From: an uncultured Verrucomicrobia subdivision 3 bacterium
Lineage (GTDB): Bacteria; Verrucomicrobiota; Verrucomicrobiia; Limisphaerales; UBA8199
Assembly: GCA_903913865.1 (NCBI GenBank)
Contig: CAIWMU010000090.1
Location: 1-46,480, forward strand
Direction: 5' to 3'
Length of the DNA: 46,480 nt
Below are positions 15,492-25,277 of this stretch, piece by piece. A program made the translations under genes and the position numbers. The notes below the pieces were generated by a model that saw nothing but the letters and a program-made list of their open reading frames with translations, was not told the DNA's origin and made no database searches. Position 1 is the stretch's first letter, and the number at the start of each line of letters is the position of its first letter.

Positions 15492-18400
15492 TTAACGCAG
15501 AGGGGGTTGGCGGGTGTGCAGGGGAACCGATTGGCGCAGGGTGAGAAAGTGGAGCCAGCAGCGGGTGACGGGCCTCCGGTAGATCTGCTCCAGAGCCCGG
15601 GAGTAAAGGGCGAGCTGGGGTTCGTAATGGTGGATGCGGGAATCCAAGTCATCGGGTTTGACATGGTCCGTTTTAAAGTCCAACAGCCAGATTTCCCCGG
15701 GTAGCAGGACGACCAGGTCTGCGGCCCCTTGAACCACGACAAACTCCTGATGTTGGCCGTTCGTGGAGATGTCTTCCATGCCTGGCAGGGGAAGGGGTGG
15801 TTTTGGCCTTGAATCGTTGGATTGAGGCTCGAACAGGGGAATGTCACCCAGCGGGATCCGGCATGTAAACGCCAGCTCGCGGCGGACCTTTGCAGCCTCG
15901 GCCCGGATGGCGATGCCTAGTTCCGATGTGAAGAAGTGGAGGACGTTTTCCATGGGCAGCCAGGTGGACTGCTCCTTCGTGAGAGTCCCATTCTGAACGA
16001 GCCGGGAAAGTTCCTGATCGAGCAACTCGCCGGTGTGGCACGAATCCAGCCGCAAGTGCTGCATGAACAGGTGGAGGGCTGACCCGGCCTCCGCTGCGGT
16101 TGGTTTTGACGCAGAACTGGATGGAGCCTCAGGCCAGCGTGTGGCGACGGAGCGGATGGGGCGGGCCAGGTCATCCTCCTGCTGGAGGGTTCTGCGGCGC
16201 AGGGCGGAGACGGAGGCCTTGGCCGGCTCGCGCATGGCCCGGGGGAATTGATATTTCCAGTCGAGAATCCGCCGGAGTCTTTCCAGTTCCATGCCTGACA
16301 TGGGCGGAGGTTCCACACCGGGCCGGGTTTCGGCATCGACCGATTCCGAAGGGGTGGCTCCGGGGGCTGCCCCAGGGGTGGATTCCTCGTGCAGTTCCCA
16401 GGTCAGGAGGCTGGTTTGGCCGGAACCAAGGGGCTTGCCCACATTCGCGGCGAACCAGAGCGCGAGCCAATCGAGGTAATTGCCGGCTTTCGCCAGATCG
16501 GCATCCGGGATGGTCCCGGGTGTTGGCGTCTCGAATTGCGTGATTTTCTTCTCCGCGATGGTCGCAGAGAGGATCAGGAGATCCCTGGCGCGGGTGAACG
16601 CGACATAGAGGAGGCGGATTTCATCGCCCAGCAGTTCCAGCTTGTTCTTTCTGCGGGCCAGCCAATGGGGAAGGCTGGGGTAGCGGGCGCGGGAGCCGGG
16701 CTGGCAAACGATGGGGCAGATGCCCAATTGTTTATCCAATATGATTTCGCTTTTTAGATCATCCTGGTTGAACGGTTTTTCCAGATTGGGCAGGGCAACC
16801 ACGGGGAATTCGAGGCCCTTGCTCTGGTGGATGCTCATCAGCCGGACGGCATCCTGCTCCACCGTGGGCGGGGTCTCGGGTTCGGCGTTTGCCTCTTTCT
16901 GGGCCTCCACGAACCTGAGGAACCGGAACAGGCCCTGCCTTTGGAACTGGCCGAACTGGCGGGCCAGACTGATGAACCGTTTCACGTTGATGGCCTTTTG
17001 TGGTCCCCGGGGCTGGGATTCCAGCCAGAGGTCGTAGCGGGTCTCTGCCAACACATTTTCGAGGCAGCGATCCATGGATCCCTGGCGGGCGAGCCGGCGC
17101 CAGGTGGCGAACCGGCGGAGGAAAGTGGCGACCGTTTCCGCCGTTTTTGCATGGCAATCCCCGGCTCCGGCCTGTGGCTTCCACCGGGTGAGGGCGGTCC
17201 AGAAAGGTCCCTTGCCGACCATGCGGATGGTGGCGAGTTCGGTGAGATCCAGACCGCAGAGGGGTGAGCGCAGGACGGCGAGCAGCGGGACATCCTGAAT
17301 GGGGTTGTCGAGAATCTGCAGGAGGTTCAGCAGGTCGCACACCTCCAGGGCGTCGTAAAACCCGGGACGATCCACCAGCAGAGGGACCCCCATCCTGGCA
17401 AATTCCCGGGCATAGATCTCGGACTTTGTGGAGGGGGCGCGGAGCAGCACGGCCATGTCCTTCCAGGCCACGGGCAGGGATTTTCCATCCCTCCAGACCT
17501 TGAATTCCTGCTCTTTGAGCTCGCGCAGGCGTGCGGCCACGATGCGGGCCTCCCTGGCTGATTCCTCGATGTTCTCCGGTTCCTCCGCCTGACCCTCATC
17601 CACCCGATGAGGCTGGGCTTCCTGTTTCGCAGTGCGTCTGCGGAGGTGGAGTTCAACGCGGGGGGAAGGATCGTTCGCGCATGAAAGATCGGCGCGTGTC
17701 GCCGCCGAGCCGAAGACCAGCCGTGCCCGGTCATCATAAGCCACCCCGCCGATGTGGGGCCGCATCAGATCCCCGAAGACCGAGTTGACGAAGCCGAGGA
17801 GGCTTTCATGGGAACGGAAGTTGTCCACAAGCGGGATGCTGTGGCTCCCGGCGGCTTGCCACCGGGTTGAATAATCCTGGAAGATCGTGGGGTCCGCGAG
17901 GCGGAACCGGTAGATGCTTTGTTTCACATCGCCGACCAGGAAGCGGTTTGCAAGCTCCGCATCCCGGCTCAGCGCGGTGAGGATGAGGTCCTGTGCGGCG
18001 TTAATATCCTGGTATTCATCCACGAAAACATGCTTCAGGCGGTCCCGCCAGTGCCGGGCGATTTTGGTGGGCTCCTTTTCCTTGCGGTCCCACAGGAGGG
18101 TGAGGGTGTGCTGCTCCAGATCGTGGAAGTCGAGCATGCCGGTCTCCCGCTTGGCCCGGGCGAACCGTTCGCCGAACTCGACCGTCAAATCCAGCAGGGC
18201 GGCGATGCCGGGCCGGGTCCAATCCCAATCCTCCTGCAGGGGGTTTTTGCCCCCCGTTGTTGGGAGGAGGGAGGCGAGAAAGGCGGCATCCTTGAAAAAC
18301 GCTTCCAGTGGATCCACGCACCTGCCCCTTATCCCTCGGGGAGCATCTTTTTGGATGAGTTGAATGGCTGCGAGTGCCTTTGCAATGTCCCCACGCGGGC

Positions 18401-19151
18401 TATTCCGGGTGATGCTGTTGAGTTCAGCCCAGCAGGGATCGCCGACCTCATTTTGGTGTGCCGGGGAGGAGAGCACAATCAACTGCTCCTGCCGCCACGC
18501 TTCGAAACCGGTTAGGAACAGATTTGTCCATTCTGCAGGAGCGGTTTCTGCCGTGGCAGCTTTGTGACCGGCCAGCCAGCCGTCCGGATCCGGGAGGGTT
18601 TGGGTGAAATTGTGCAGCTTCAGGACCATTGCGCGGATGGTGGCATCCCCGTTCCTGCCGTGGGCGCGCACCAGTTCGGTGACATTTGTGGAGCTGGCGC
18701 TGGTGGCGGTGTAGTGCTCCTCCAGGAGCAGTTCGAGGGTTTCCTCTGAAAGAAGCTGGGCCTCCTCCTTGGGCATGACCGCGAGTTGGGGATCGAGCGA
18801 GAGCGTGTGGAAATGCTGGCGAACCAGTTCCAGACAGAAACCGTGCAGGGTCCCGATGTGGGCGGTTTCGAACAGGGCCAGTTGCTCCTGCCAGTGGCGG
18901 TTGGCGGGGTCGCCTTGGGCCTCCTTTTCGAGCCGTGCCCGGATCCTGTGCCGCATCTCGGCAGCGGCGGCCTCGGTGAAGGTGACCATCAGGATTTCCT
19001 GGATGGAGGCGGGGGGGGATCCGGTTCCGGCGGTGAGGCAGCGCAGGCAGCGCTCCACGAGGGTGTGGGTTTTGCCCGTGCCGGCGCCTGCCGTGAGCAG
19101 GATGTTGCCGGTGGAAGTGATGGCCTTTTCTTGTGCGGCGGTGAAACTCAT
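15492..19151 (-). CDS. addA: AddA-type helicase-nuclease subunit
   Basis: AddA is the helicase/nuclease subunit of the AddAB complex, which resects double-strand breaks for RecA loading (the functional counterpart of RecBCD). The 1219-residue protein shows UvrD-like motifs: Walker A TAGAGTGKT near residue 21, VTFTEAAAAEMRHRI, VDEYQDINAAQD, GDVKQSIYRFRLADP, VDNFRSH, SIHQSKGLEFPVV and EIRLLYVAFTRARD. The C-terminal PD-(D/E)XK nuclease appears as GSALHLFMQHL, AADLVVLL, LLDFKTD and QLALYSRAL, so the nuclease looks active. It starts 24 bp after addB. Its stop codon and last codons overlap a dispersed CGCAGATTAA-type repeat. Confidence 0.94.
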   Translation of the reverse strand: MSFTAAQEKAITSTGNILLTAGAGTGKTHTLVERCLRCLTAGTGSPPASIQEILMVTFTEAAAAEMRHRIRARLEKEAQGDPANRHWQEQLALFETAHIGTLHGFCLELVRQHFHTLSLDPQLAVMPKEEAQLLSEETLELLLEEHYTATSASSTNVTELVRAHGRNGDATIRAMVLKLHNFTQTLPDPDGWLAGHKAATAETAPAEWTNLFLTGFEAWRQEQLIVLSSPAHQNEVGDPCWAELNSITRNSPRGDIAKALAAIQLIQKDAPRGIRGRCVDPLEAFFKDAAFLASLLPTTGGKNPLQEDWDWTRPGIAALLDLTVEFGERFARAKRETGMLDFHDLEQHTLTLLWDRKEKEPTKIARHWRDRLKHVFVDEYQDINAAQDLILTALSRDAELANRFLVGDVKQSIYRFRLADPTIFQDYSTRWQAAGSHSIPLVDNFRSHESLLGFVNSVFGDLMRPHIGGVAYDDRARLVFGSAATRADLSCANDPSPRVELHLRRRTAKQEAQPHRVDEGQAEEPENIEESAREARIVAARLRELKEQEFKVWRDGKSLPVAWKDMAVLLRAPSTKSEIYAREFARMGVPLLVDRPGFYDALEVCDLLNLLQILDNPIQDVPLLAVLRSPLCGLDLTELATIRMVGKGPFWTALTRWKPQAGAGDCHAKTAETVATFLRRFATWRRLARQGSMDRCLENVLAETRYDLWLESQPRGPQKAINVKRFISLARQFGQFQRQGLFRFLRFVEAQKEANAEPETPPTVEQDAVRLMSIHQSKGLEFPVVALPNLEKPFNQDDLKSEIILDKQLGICPIVCQPGSRARYPSLPHWLARRKNKLELLGDEIRLLYVAFTRARDLLILSATIAEKKITQFETPTPGTIPDADLAKAGNYLDWLALWFAANVGKPLGSGQTSLLTWELHEESTPGAAPGATPSESVDAETRPGVEPPPMSGMELERLRRILDWKYQFPRAMREPAKASVSALRRRTLQQEDDLARPIRSVATRWPEAPSSSASKPTAAEAGSALHLFMQHLRLDSCHTGELLDQELSRLVQNGTLTKEQSTWLPMENVLHFFTSELGIAIRAEAAKVRRELAFTCRIPLGDIPLFEPQSNDSRPKPPLPLPGMEDISTNGQHQEFVVVQGAADLVVLLPGEIWLLDFKTDHVKPDDLDSRIHHYEPQLALYSRALEQIYRRPVTRCWLHFLTLRQSVPLHTRQPPLR

Positions 19152-19175
19152 AATTTGTGATTCCGGGGTTGAAAG

Positions 19176-22100
19176 TTATTGGGTCGGGCGGAGTGCGCGG
19201 TAGCTGTGCGTCCAGGGATCAATCCGGCACAGGGACTTGTAACTGCACTGGTCGCAGGCGGTTTCCTTGCTTTTGCGGTAGGGGGAGACATCCGCCTTTC
19301 CCGCAAAGATGGACCGGCCCATCTCCGTGATGATCTGCTCGATGGAATCGAGCAGGTCTTCGAACGCCTCCGGAAGAACGATTTCGGTGCTGTTTGCGTA
19401 GGGCATCCCATCCTTTTTCAGCCGGTAGTTGAACTGGTCACCCTTTTTCGCATCCCGCCTGGTGTCCAGAGATGGCAGAAATTCCATGCTAAACCGCCCC
19501 CTATGGCCGTAGGCCTCACGCTGTTGGATGGGGGCATCTGCAAGGGCTTCGCTGCGGTTGTCGGCCCGCGCAAAGCTACCCTGGAGATTCACATAGAAGG
19601 CACCGGCGGGCTGGAGTTCATCCACACCGAACGTCTTCTCCACATCCCGCCAGTGGCGCAGGACGTTCAGGTAGCCCAGCAATTGGAGTTGCAGCCCGTT
19701 TTCGATCCGGATGCGCTCCAGTTTCTTCTCGCTCGACTTGTAGTCGATAACCACACAGGCGGCCGACTTGCCATCCCCGGAGGGGAGCAGGTCGATGCGG
19801 TCAATCCGGCCCCGCAGCTCAAGGGAGTGGTTGGCATCCAATTGCAGTTTCCATGGGGGGGCATCCTGCGGGTCGGGGGTGGTGCCGGAGGCTGTGGCGC
19901 CACCCGGTGCCGGGGATGACTGCGAGGGCATGCCGAACGGAAGCTCCACCACCGCTGGCTGGAACAGGTATTGGCTTTGCATCCATTCCACAATCATGAA
20001 GATGAAGTCCTCGAGTGAGGCGGTCAGGATTTTTGCGAGGAGCCGGTTCTGCTCGGTGTCCTGCCACAGGGTGCCGCTGGCGGCGAGTTCTGCGGCGATT
20101 TTCCCGATGAGATCGCGTGCCTCGTTGGGTTTGAGGGACTTCCATTCGAGACCCTTCTTTTTGATGGTTTCGTGGAAGGTGGCCAGCACCTGGTGCTGGA
20201 AGTTTCCCTGTTCCCGGTAGTCGGCCTCGAAAAACTGCCTGTCCTCAGCCCGCAGGCCGGAGTGTGCGAAGAAACGGAACGGGCACATGGCAAACTGCTC
20301 AAGACGACTGACGGAAGTGCGGAGGGTTTCCCGATAGAGCTGGGTTGCCAGGTCCGGGGGGATAGAGAGCTCCGTGCCCGGTTCCACGAAGTCGGGCAGC
20401 CATTCGCCCGAATTTTTGAGGAACGGCGGCAGGGCGGGGGCTCCCGGATTGGCAGCCGGGGTTGATTCCAAGCCGGGCAGGGGAGGTGTGGAACGGTCCG
20501 TGGCACCCGGGTTGCAGGACCTGCCCGATTTGCGCAGGGCCATGAGGATATCCCTCGGGTGGAGTGCGGAGGCCAGATCGGGTTCGGGCGAAAATGCCAC
20601 AGGCTGCAACGCAGGAAACAGCCGTTGCAGCAGGGCGAGGATGGGGGAAGGGTGCAGGGCGGTGCCGTCATCCGCGTGGTTCGAATGGGTGAGAACCAAC
20701 CGCTGGCTGGCCCGGGTGAGTGCCAGGTAGGCCATGTGCCGCTCCCGGCTCAACTGGCCGCGGAGGGTCCAGGCTGAGAACAGATTTTGATTGGAGAGGA
20801 ATTCACGATCGGCCTCGCTCAGGATGGAACTGGTCTGTGGCCGTGCGGGGAACAGCCCCTCGTTCATCCCCAGCAGCAGGACGATGGGGGTCTCCAGACT
20901 GCGGGAACGATCAATCGCCCCCACCACCACCTGATCCAGTGCGGGGGGAATGACGCCAACGCTCAATCCGGCCAGACCGGCCTCCAGAATGGGCAGCCAA
21001 TCCCGCACCGGCAGCGCTTCTGCCGCAAAGGCGAGATCGACGGTTTCGAGCCAGCTGTTCATCTGCGTCCAGACGGTCGCATGCACCGCGCCGGCAGGCC
21101 GTGCGCCCGGTTGTTCCTGCTCCTGCTCCGCCCATTTGCGCATCTGATCCTCCACGTCCAGATCGGCCCAGAGCTGCCGGATGGCGCCGGTCAGGGCATG
21201 TCCCGGCAAGGGTTGGCCTTTGGGATTGAGACGGGTTTCGAGTTTCAGGAAGGCGGGCATGAGCTTTACGCGGAGTTTCTCCAACTGCTCCACGCTGCCG
21301 GCACCCGGTTCCTGGGGCAGGGGATTCTTCCAGGCAGAACCACGCCATCCCCGGGCCAGCGCCTCATTCTCCAGGTGGTCGATCTGGTCCTCATCCTCCT
21401 TGATCAGGCCCGATTTGAGGGCGGCAAACCAGTCTTCAGTGTCCCACCCGTTCACCACGGTGCGGAGGGCATTCCGGGTCAATTCAGCCAGGGGGTGATG
21501 GGAAACCGACTCACGCTGATCCAGAAAGAACGGGATGCCGTAGCGGGAGAAAACCCGCTCGATGCCGTGCTGATGGTGGGAGAGATCCCGCAGCAGCAGG
21601 GCCACGTCCCGGAAACGCCCGCCATTCCGGACATGCTCCAGGATGATGCGGGCGGCGCAGACGGCCTCGGATTCCGGGTCTGGACAGGCGATCCAACTGA
21701 CCACCGGTTTGGCGCCCTCCTGCTGCTCCGGGGGGGTGAATTTGGGGGCGGCTTGCGGGAATGCACAGCCCTGTTCCAGGAAAGTCAGGACCGGGCTCGA
21801 CCCGAACCGCCCGGCCGGATGGCGGGAAAGGAGTTTCGTCTGCACCTGGACTCCCTCCAGTTTTACCAGGCGATCCCGGGCCCTCAGAAAATTGCGCTGC
21901 ACCACCAACTCCTGAGATAGCCAATCACACGGGGTGGCCGTGGTTGAGTCGAGGCAGAAGGTGAGTGTCGCAGCCGGGCAGAGGGGGACGATCGCCTCGA
22001 TCAGGTCCCACTCCTGGCTGGACCAGTCCATGAACCCATCCACCCACAGGCTGGCACAGAGCGTGGAGCCGGATTGTGATGGGGGGGTGGAATGGCCGGC

Positions 22101-22739
22101 ACGGGCGGCCTCTGCGGCGACGGTCAGGAGTGATCCGGCATCGATCAGGTTGTGAGAGCCAAGCCATGCCTGGTAACGTTCCAGCAGAAGGGCCAGGTCC
22201 ATTAGTTTGGGGCCCACCCCCTCGCTGCCGGAGGCTTTGGAGGCGAGGTCCCTGAGGCTTTCCGGGGTGAGTTGCTCCCTTTGGAGTTCATGAAGGGCAA
22301 GGCTCAACTGCCGGGCGAAGCCATTCAGCCGGGCACTGGCGCGAAAGAGATGCAGTTCTCCATGGAGGCGGCCCAGCAGGTTGCGCAGGACCATGCAACG
22401 GCCATCCTCCCCAAGCAGTTGCGGGGCGGGAACGCCGAAGTGGGCGAGCAGGAATGCCGCCAGCCGCTCGAAGGAGAGGATATGGAGACGGGTGTAGCCC
22501 GGGATGGAGGGGTCGGCCAGGATCTGGCGCTCCAACTGGAAGGTGGACTGCTTCGGCGCCAGCCAGATCAAGGGGGGACCATCGGGGGCGGTTCTCAATT
22601 CCGCCTTTACCGCTTCCAGGCAGTGATACGTCTTCCCCGACCCGGCGGGGCCACACAACAAGAGGGTTTGCACGGTCGATTTTGTGCCATCCACCGCCGC
22701 CGGGGCAACGGAATTCCGACTGTGCGAAGATTCATTCAT
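19176..22739 (-). CDS. addB: AddB-type subunit (helicase-like/nuclease with Fe-S cluster)
   Basis: AddB pairs with AddA; its helicase-like domain recognises Chi sites and its own nuclease cuts the other strand. The ATG at 22739 (MNESSHSRNS) gives 1187 residues; an open frame extends 67 codons upstream without conservation. Visible features: Walker A CGPAGSGKT near residue 33, VVVGAIDRSRSLETP, a C-terminal nuclease with GRIDRIDLL, VVIDYKSSEKK and QLQLLGYLNVL, and four cysteines positioned like the AddB iron-sulfur clamp (one in FAMCPFRFFAH, three in CDQCSYKSLC near the end). The Walker A and nuclease both look intact. It is followed by addA after 24 bp, so the pair forms an operon. Confidence 0.9.
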   Translation of the reverse strand: MNESSHSRNSVAPAAVDGTKSTVQTLLLCGPAGSGKTYHCLEAVKAELRTAPDGPPLIWLAPKQSTFQLERQILADPSIPGYTRLHILSFERLAAFLLAHFGVPAPQLLGEDGRCMVLRNLLGRLHGELHLFRASARLNGFARQLSLALHELQREQLTPESLRDLASKASGSEGVGPKLMDLALLLERYQAWLGSHNLIDAGSLLTVAAEAARAGHSTPPSQSGSTLCASLWVDGFMDWSSQEWDLIEAIVPLCPAATLTFCLDSTTATPCDWLSQELVVQRNFLRARDRLVKLEGVQVQTKLLSRHPAGRFGSSPVLTFLEQGCAFPQAAPKFTPPEQQEGAKPVVSWIACPDPESEAVCAARIILEHVRNGGRFRDVALLLRDLSHHQHGIERVFSRYGIPFFLDQRESVSHHPLAELTRNALRTVVNGWDTEDWFAALKSGLIKEDEDQIDHLENEALARGWRGSAWKNPLPQEPGAGSVEQLEKLRVKLMPAFLKLETRLNPKGQPLPGHALTGAIRQLWADLDVEDQMRKWAEQEQEQPGARPAGAVHATVWTQMNSWLETVDLAFAAEALPVRDWLPILEAGLAGLSVGVIPPALDQVVVGAIDRSRSLETPIVLLLGMNEGLFPARPQTSSILSEADREFLSNQNLFSAWTLRGQLSRERHMAYLALTRASQRLVLTHSNHADDGTALHPSPILALLQRLFPALQPVAFSPEPDLASALHPRDILMALRKSGRSCNPGATDRSTPPLPGLESTPAANPGAPALPPFLKNSGEWLPDFVEPGTELSIPPDLATQLYRETLRTSVSRLEQFAMCPFRFFAHSGLRAEDRQFFEADYREQGNFQHQVLATFHETIKKKGLEWKSLKPNEARDLIGKIAAELAASGTLWQDTEQNRLLAKILTASLEDFIFMIVEWMQSQYLFQPAVVELPFGMPSQSSPAPGGATASGTTPDPQDAPPWKLQLDANHSLELRGRIDRIDLLPSGDGKSAACVVIDYKSSEKKLERIRIENGLQLQLLGYLNVLRHWRDVEKTFGVDELQPAGAFYVNLQGSFARADNRSEALADAPIQQREAYGHRGRFSMEFLPSLDTRRDAKKGDQFNYRLKKDGMPYANSTEIVLPEAFEDLLDSIEQIITEMGRSIFAGKADVSPYRKSKETACDQCSYKSLCRIDPWTHSYRALRPTQ

Positions 22740-22899
22740 GGGGCAAGTATGCCATGGAGGGTGTGACAAATACTGTCCCATCCCGAAAATTCGCAAAGAT
22801 TTTTTGGCCGGCCGGGTTGGCGCTTTTTTTGGGATGCGGGGGTGGGAAGTAACGGCGCTTGAGTTATCCCGGTCGCTTGGTATTAAACACTGCTGTTGT

Positions 22900-23430
22900 A
22901 TGAGTTCGCAAATGAGTCCGATCATTGGGGTTGGGGTCATCCTTCTGGGGATACCCCTGGCGCTGCTTCTCCTCAGGGACTGGCTGAAGAAGCCCTCCAG
23001 GAAGGAATTGGATGAGTATTCGAGGAAGTTTGTTGAGCGTTTGAAGAATCCGGATTTCGGGGCGGTGGAGAAACATTTCGAGCGGCCGTTGCCCGCCAGC
23101 GTGCTTGCGCTCTACCGGAACCCGGAAGAGTTGATGCGGGGGGATTTTGAGGTGTGGGCATCCAGGGAGGCCCGGAGGGAGGAGCGGTGGTATGTGGGAT
23201 TTTACCAACCGGCTGATGCTGAAGCAGTTAAGGACATGCCTGAGTCCCTGGAACGGTTCTTTGCATTCGCGGATGACGGGTGTGGGAACGCTTACCTGAT
23301 CGATCCCAGGCAGGAGGACCCAGTGGTTTTGTTCCATGACCATGAGACAGATGAAATTTCCCGGGTTTGTGGATGTTTCTCAGAATTCATGCGCTGGCCA
23401 AGGGTCCCGCCGGGGAAATCCCCGGCATGA
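22900..23430 (+). CDS. Membrane-anchored SUKH (SMI1/KNR4) domain protein
   Basis: This encodes 176 residues. The N-terminus MSSQMSPIIGVGVILLGIPL continues into a single hydrophobic helix, after which a basic stretch (RDWLKKPSRKELDEY) would face the cytoplasm. The rest matches the SUKH-1 pattern: KHFERPLPASVLALYRN (LP-x-x-[LI]-x-x-[LF]), a central FFAFADDGCGNAYLID strand pair and a C-terminal FSEFMRW helix. SUKH proteins are common immunity proteins of toxin systems but also occur as regulators. No toxin gene is adjacent here. It runs divergent from addB and is 62 bp upstream of dapF. The start was chosen so the transmembrane helix is N-terminal. Confidence 0.7.
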   Translation: MSSQMSPIIGVGVILLGIPLALLLLRDWLKKPSRKELDEYSRKFVERLKNPDFGAVEKHFERPLPASVLALYRNPEELMRGDFEVWASREARREERWYVGFYQPADAEAVKDMPESLERFFAFADDGCGNAYLIDPRQEDPVVLFHDHETDEISRVCGCFSEFMRWPRVPPGKSPA

Positions 23431-23492
23431 ACCGCGGGTGCGGGATCAATTGAAACTTGAAGTTCGCCGGTTGGACGGTAGGTTTCAGCGCC

Positions 23493-24305
23493 ATGTTTTT
23501 GGAATTTACCAAGATGAACGGTGCCGGGAACGACTTCATTCTGATCGATGATCGGATGGGGGCCCTGCATTTGACCACGGAGCAGATTGTCCGGTTGTGC
23601 GACCGTAACCGGGGGATTGGGGCAGATGGGTTGATCCTGCTCAAGGCTTGCAGTTCGGGGAAGGCCGATTGGGCGTGGGATTTTTACAACAGCGACGGCA
23701 GCACGGGGGAAATGTGCGGTAATGGCGCCCGTTGCTTTGCCCGGTTCGTTCAGTCCAGGACCTCGATGGACGGGGGCAGCACCACGTTCGAGACCGGGGC
23801 GGGGGTGATCACCGCCCAGTTCCACGGGGAACGGGTGGCGGTGAATCTGACCGATCCGAAGGATCTGCGGGTTGGCGACAGTGTGCGGCTTTCCACGGGT
23901 GTTGAGACCATCCATTCCATCAACACCGGGGTGCCGCATGCGGTGATTTACGGTGCGGCATTTGAAAAGGGGACGGTGTTGAAGACCGGTGCCGAGGTCC
24001 GGAGGCATGCCCATTTTGCCCCCCGGGGAACGAACGTCAATTTTGTGCAGATCACCGGCCCGAACGAGATTCGTGTGAGGACGTTTGAGCGTGGGGTCGA
24101 GGGGGAGACGCTGGCCTGCGGGACCGGGGTCACTGCCTCGGCACTTATCTCCGCCTGCGTGCATGGGTTTACATCACCCGTCCGGGTGCTGGTTTTGGGC
24201 GGGGATGTCCTGGAAGTGAGCTTCGGCGGGAGCGGTGGGCGGTTCGATTCGGTGAAGCTGACCGGTCCGGCCGATTTTGTGTTCACGGGCCGGGTGGAGA
24301 TCTGA
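23493..24305 (+). CDS. dapF: Diaminopimelate epimerase
   Basis: DapF converts LL- to meso-diaminopimelate, the last step before peptidoglycan and lysine synthesis. The ATG at 23493 gives MFLEFTKMNGAGNDF, the conserved N-terminus. The two catalytic cysteines are visible in GEMCGNGARCFARF (near residue 76) and LACGTGVTAS (near residue 209), with RGTNVNFVQ and RTFERGVEGET between them. The 270-residue length is normal. It leads a plus-strand run dapF-dapA-dapB-folK. Confidence 0.96.
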   Translation: MFLEFTKMNGAGNDFILIDDRMGALHLTTEQIVRLCDRNRGIGADGLILLKACSSGKADWAWDFYNSDGSTGEMCGNGARCFARFVQSRTSMDGGSTTFETGAGVITAQFHGERVAVNLTDPKDLRVGDSVRLSTGVETIHSINTGVPHAVIYGAAFEKGTVLKTGAEVRRHAHFAPRGTNVNFVQITGPNEIRVRTFERGVEGETLACGTGVTASALISACVHGFTSPVRVLVLGGDVLEVSFGGSGGRFDSVKLTGPADFVFTGRVEI

Positions 24306-24370
24306 TTGTAATTCCTCTTTGCAAAACCTTGGAATAAAGACCAAACTCGGGGCGTCTCGGTAAAAATCTC

Positions 24371-25273
24371 ATGTTCACTGGAACCTACACTGCAATAGTT
24401 ACCCCGTTTAAGAACGGGAAGATTGATTACGACGCTTTGGAGCGCATTGTCCGGATGCAGATCAAAGCGGGGGTTGACGGCATTGTGCCTGTCGGCACCA
24501 CGGGGGAGTCGCCCACGGTCAATTACGAGGAGCACATCCAGATCATCGAATCGGTGGTCAAGATCGCGGCAGGCCGCGTGAAGGTTGTGGCGGGCACCGG
24601 CGGGAACTCGACCACCGAGGCTGTTTACCTGACGGAGGAAGCGGAGCGGGCCGGAGCCGATGGCTCGCTGCAGGTGGCCCCCTATTACAACAAGCCCACC
24701 CAGGAAGGCATGTATCAGCACTTTCGGGAAGTGGCCAGCAGGACCCGGCTGCCGCTGATACTCTACAGCATTCCCGGACGGTGCGGGGTTGAGATCGGGA
24801 TCGACACCGTGAAGCGACTGGCAGCCGATTGCAAAAACGTGGTGGCCATCAAGGAGGCGGGCGGGAATGCCGACCGTGTGAGCCAGCTGAGAGAGGCTCT
24901 GGGGCCGAAGTTTGTGATTTTGAGCGGTGACGATGCCCTGACACTGCCGTTCATGGCGCTGGGTGCGCAGGGGGTGGTCAGTGTGGCGTCGAACATCATT
25001 CCCCGGCAGGTCAGCCGCATGGTGAAGGCCTTTGCCGCAGGGGACATCAAGACCGCCCAGCAACTGCACCGGAAGTATTACGGGGTGTTCAAGGATTTGT
25101 TCATTGAGACCAACCCGGCGCCGGTGAAGGCTGCGATGGCGATGATGGGGTTGGTTGAGAATGAGTTCCGGCTGCCGATGGTTCCCATCACGAGCAAGAG
25201 CGAGCAGGTGCTGCGCAACACCCTGGTGAAGTGCGGCGTGCTGCCGGAGGCGAAATCCGAACCCCAGGCGTGA
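24371..25273 (+). CDS. dapA: 4-Hydroxy-tetrahydrodipicolinate synthase
   Basis: DapA condenses pyruvate with aspartate semialdehyde, the first committed step to diaminopimelate and lysine. The TIM-barrel lyase motifs are clear: PVGTTGESPTV near residue 43, APYYNKPTQEGMYQHF near 108 (with the catalytic tyrosine of the relay) and the Schiff-base lysine in VVAIKEAGGN near 163. At 300 residues it is typical. It lies 65 bp after dapF and 4 bp before dapB. No lysine riboswitch is evident in the 65-bp gap, which is too short for one. Confidence 0.96.
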   Translation: MFTGTYTAIVTPFKNGKIDYDALERIVRMQIKAGVDGIVPVGTTGESPTVNYEEHIQIIESVVKIAAGRVKVVAGTGGNSTTEAVYLTEEAERAGADGSLQVAPYYNKPTQEGMYQHFREVASRTRLPLILYSIPGRCGVEIGIDTVKRLAADCKNVVAIKEAGGNADRVSQLREALGPKFVILSGDDALTLPFMALGAQGVVSVASNIIPRQVSRMVKAFAAGDIKTAQQLHRKYYGVFKDLFIETNPAPVKAAMAMMGLVENEFRLPMVPITSKSEQVLRNTLVKCGVLPEAKSEPQA

Positions 25274-25277
25274 CACC

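Noticed and set aside
24306-24370. Lysine riboswitch before dapA
   Set aside because: The 65-bp gap is far too short for the lysine aptamer and shows no matching helices.
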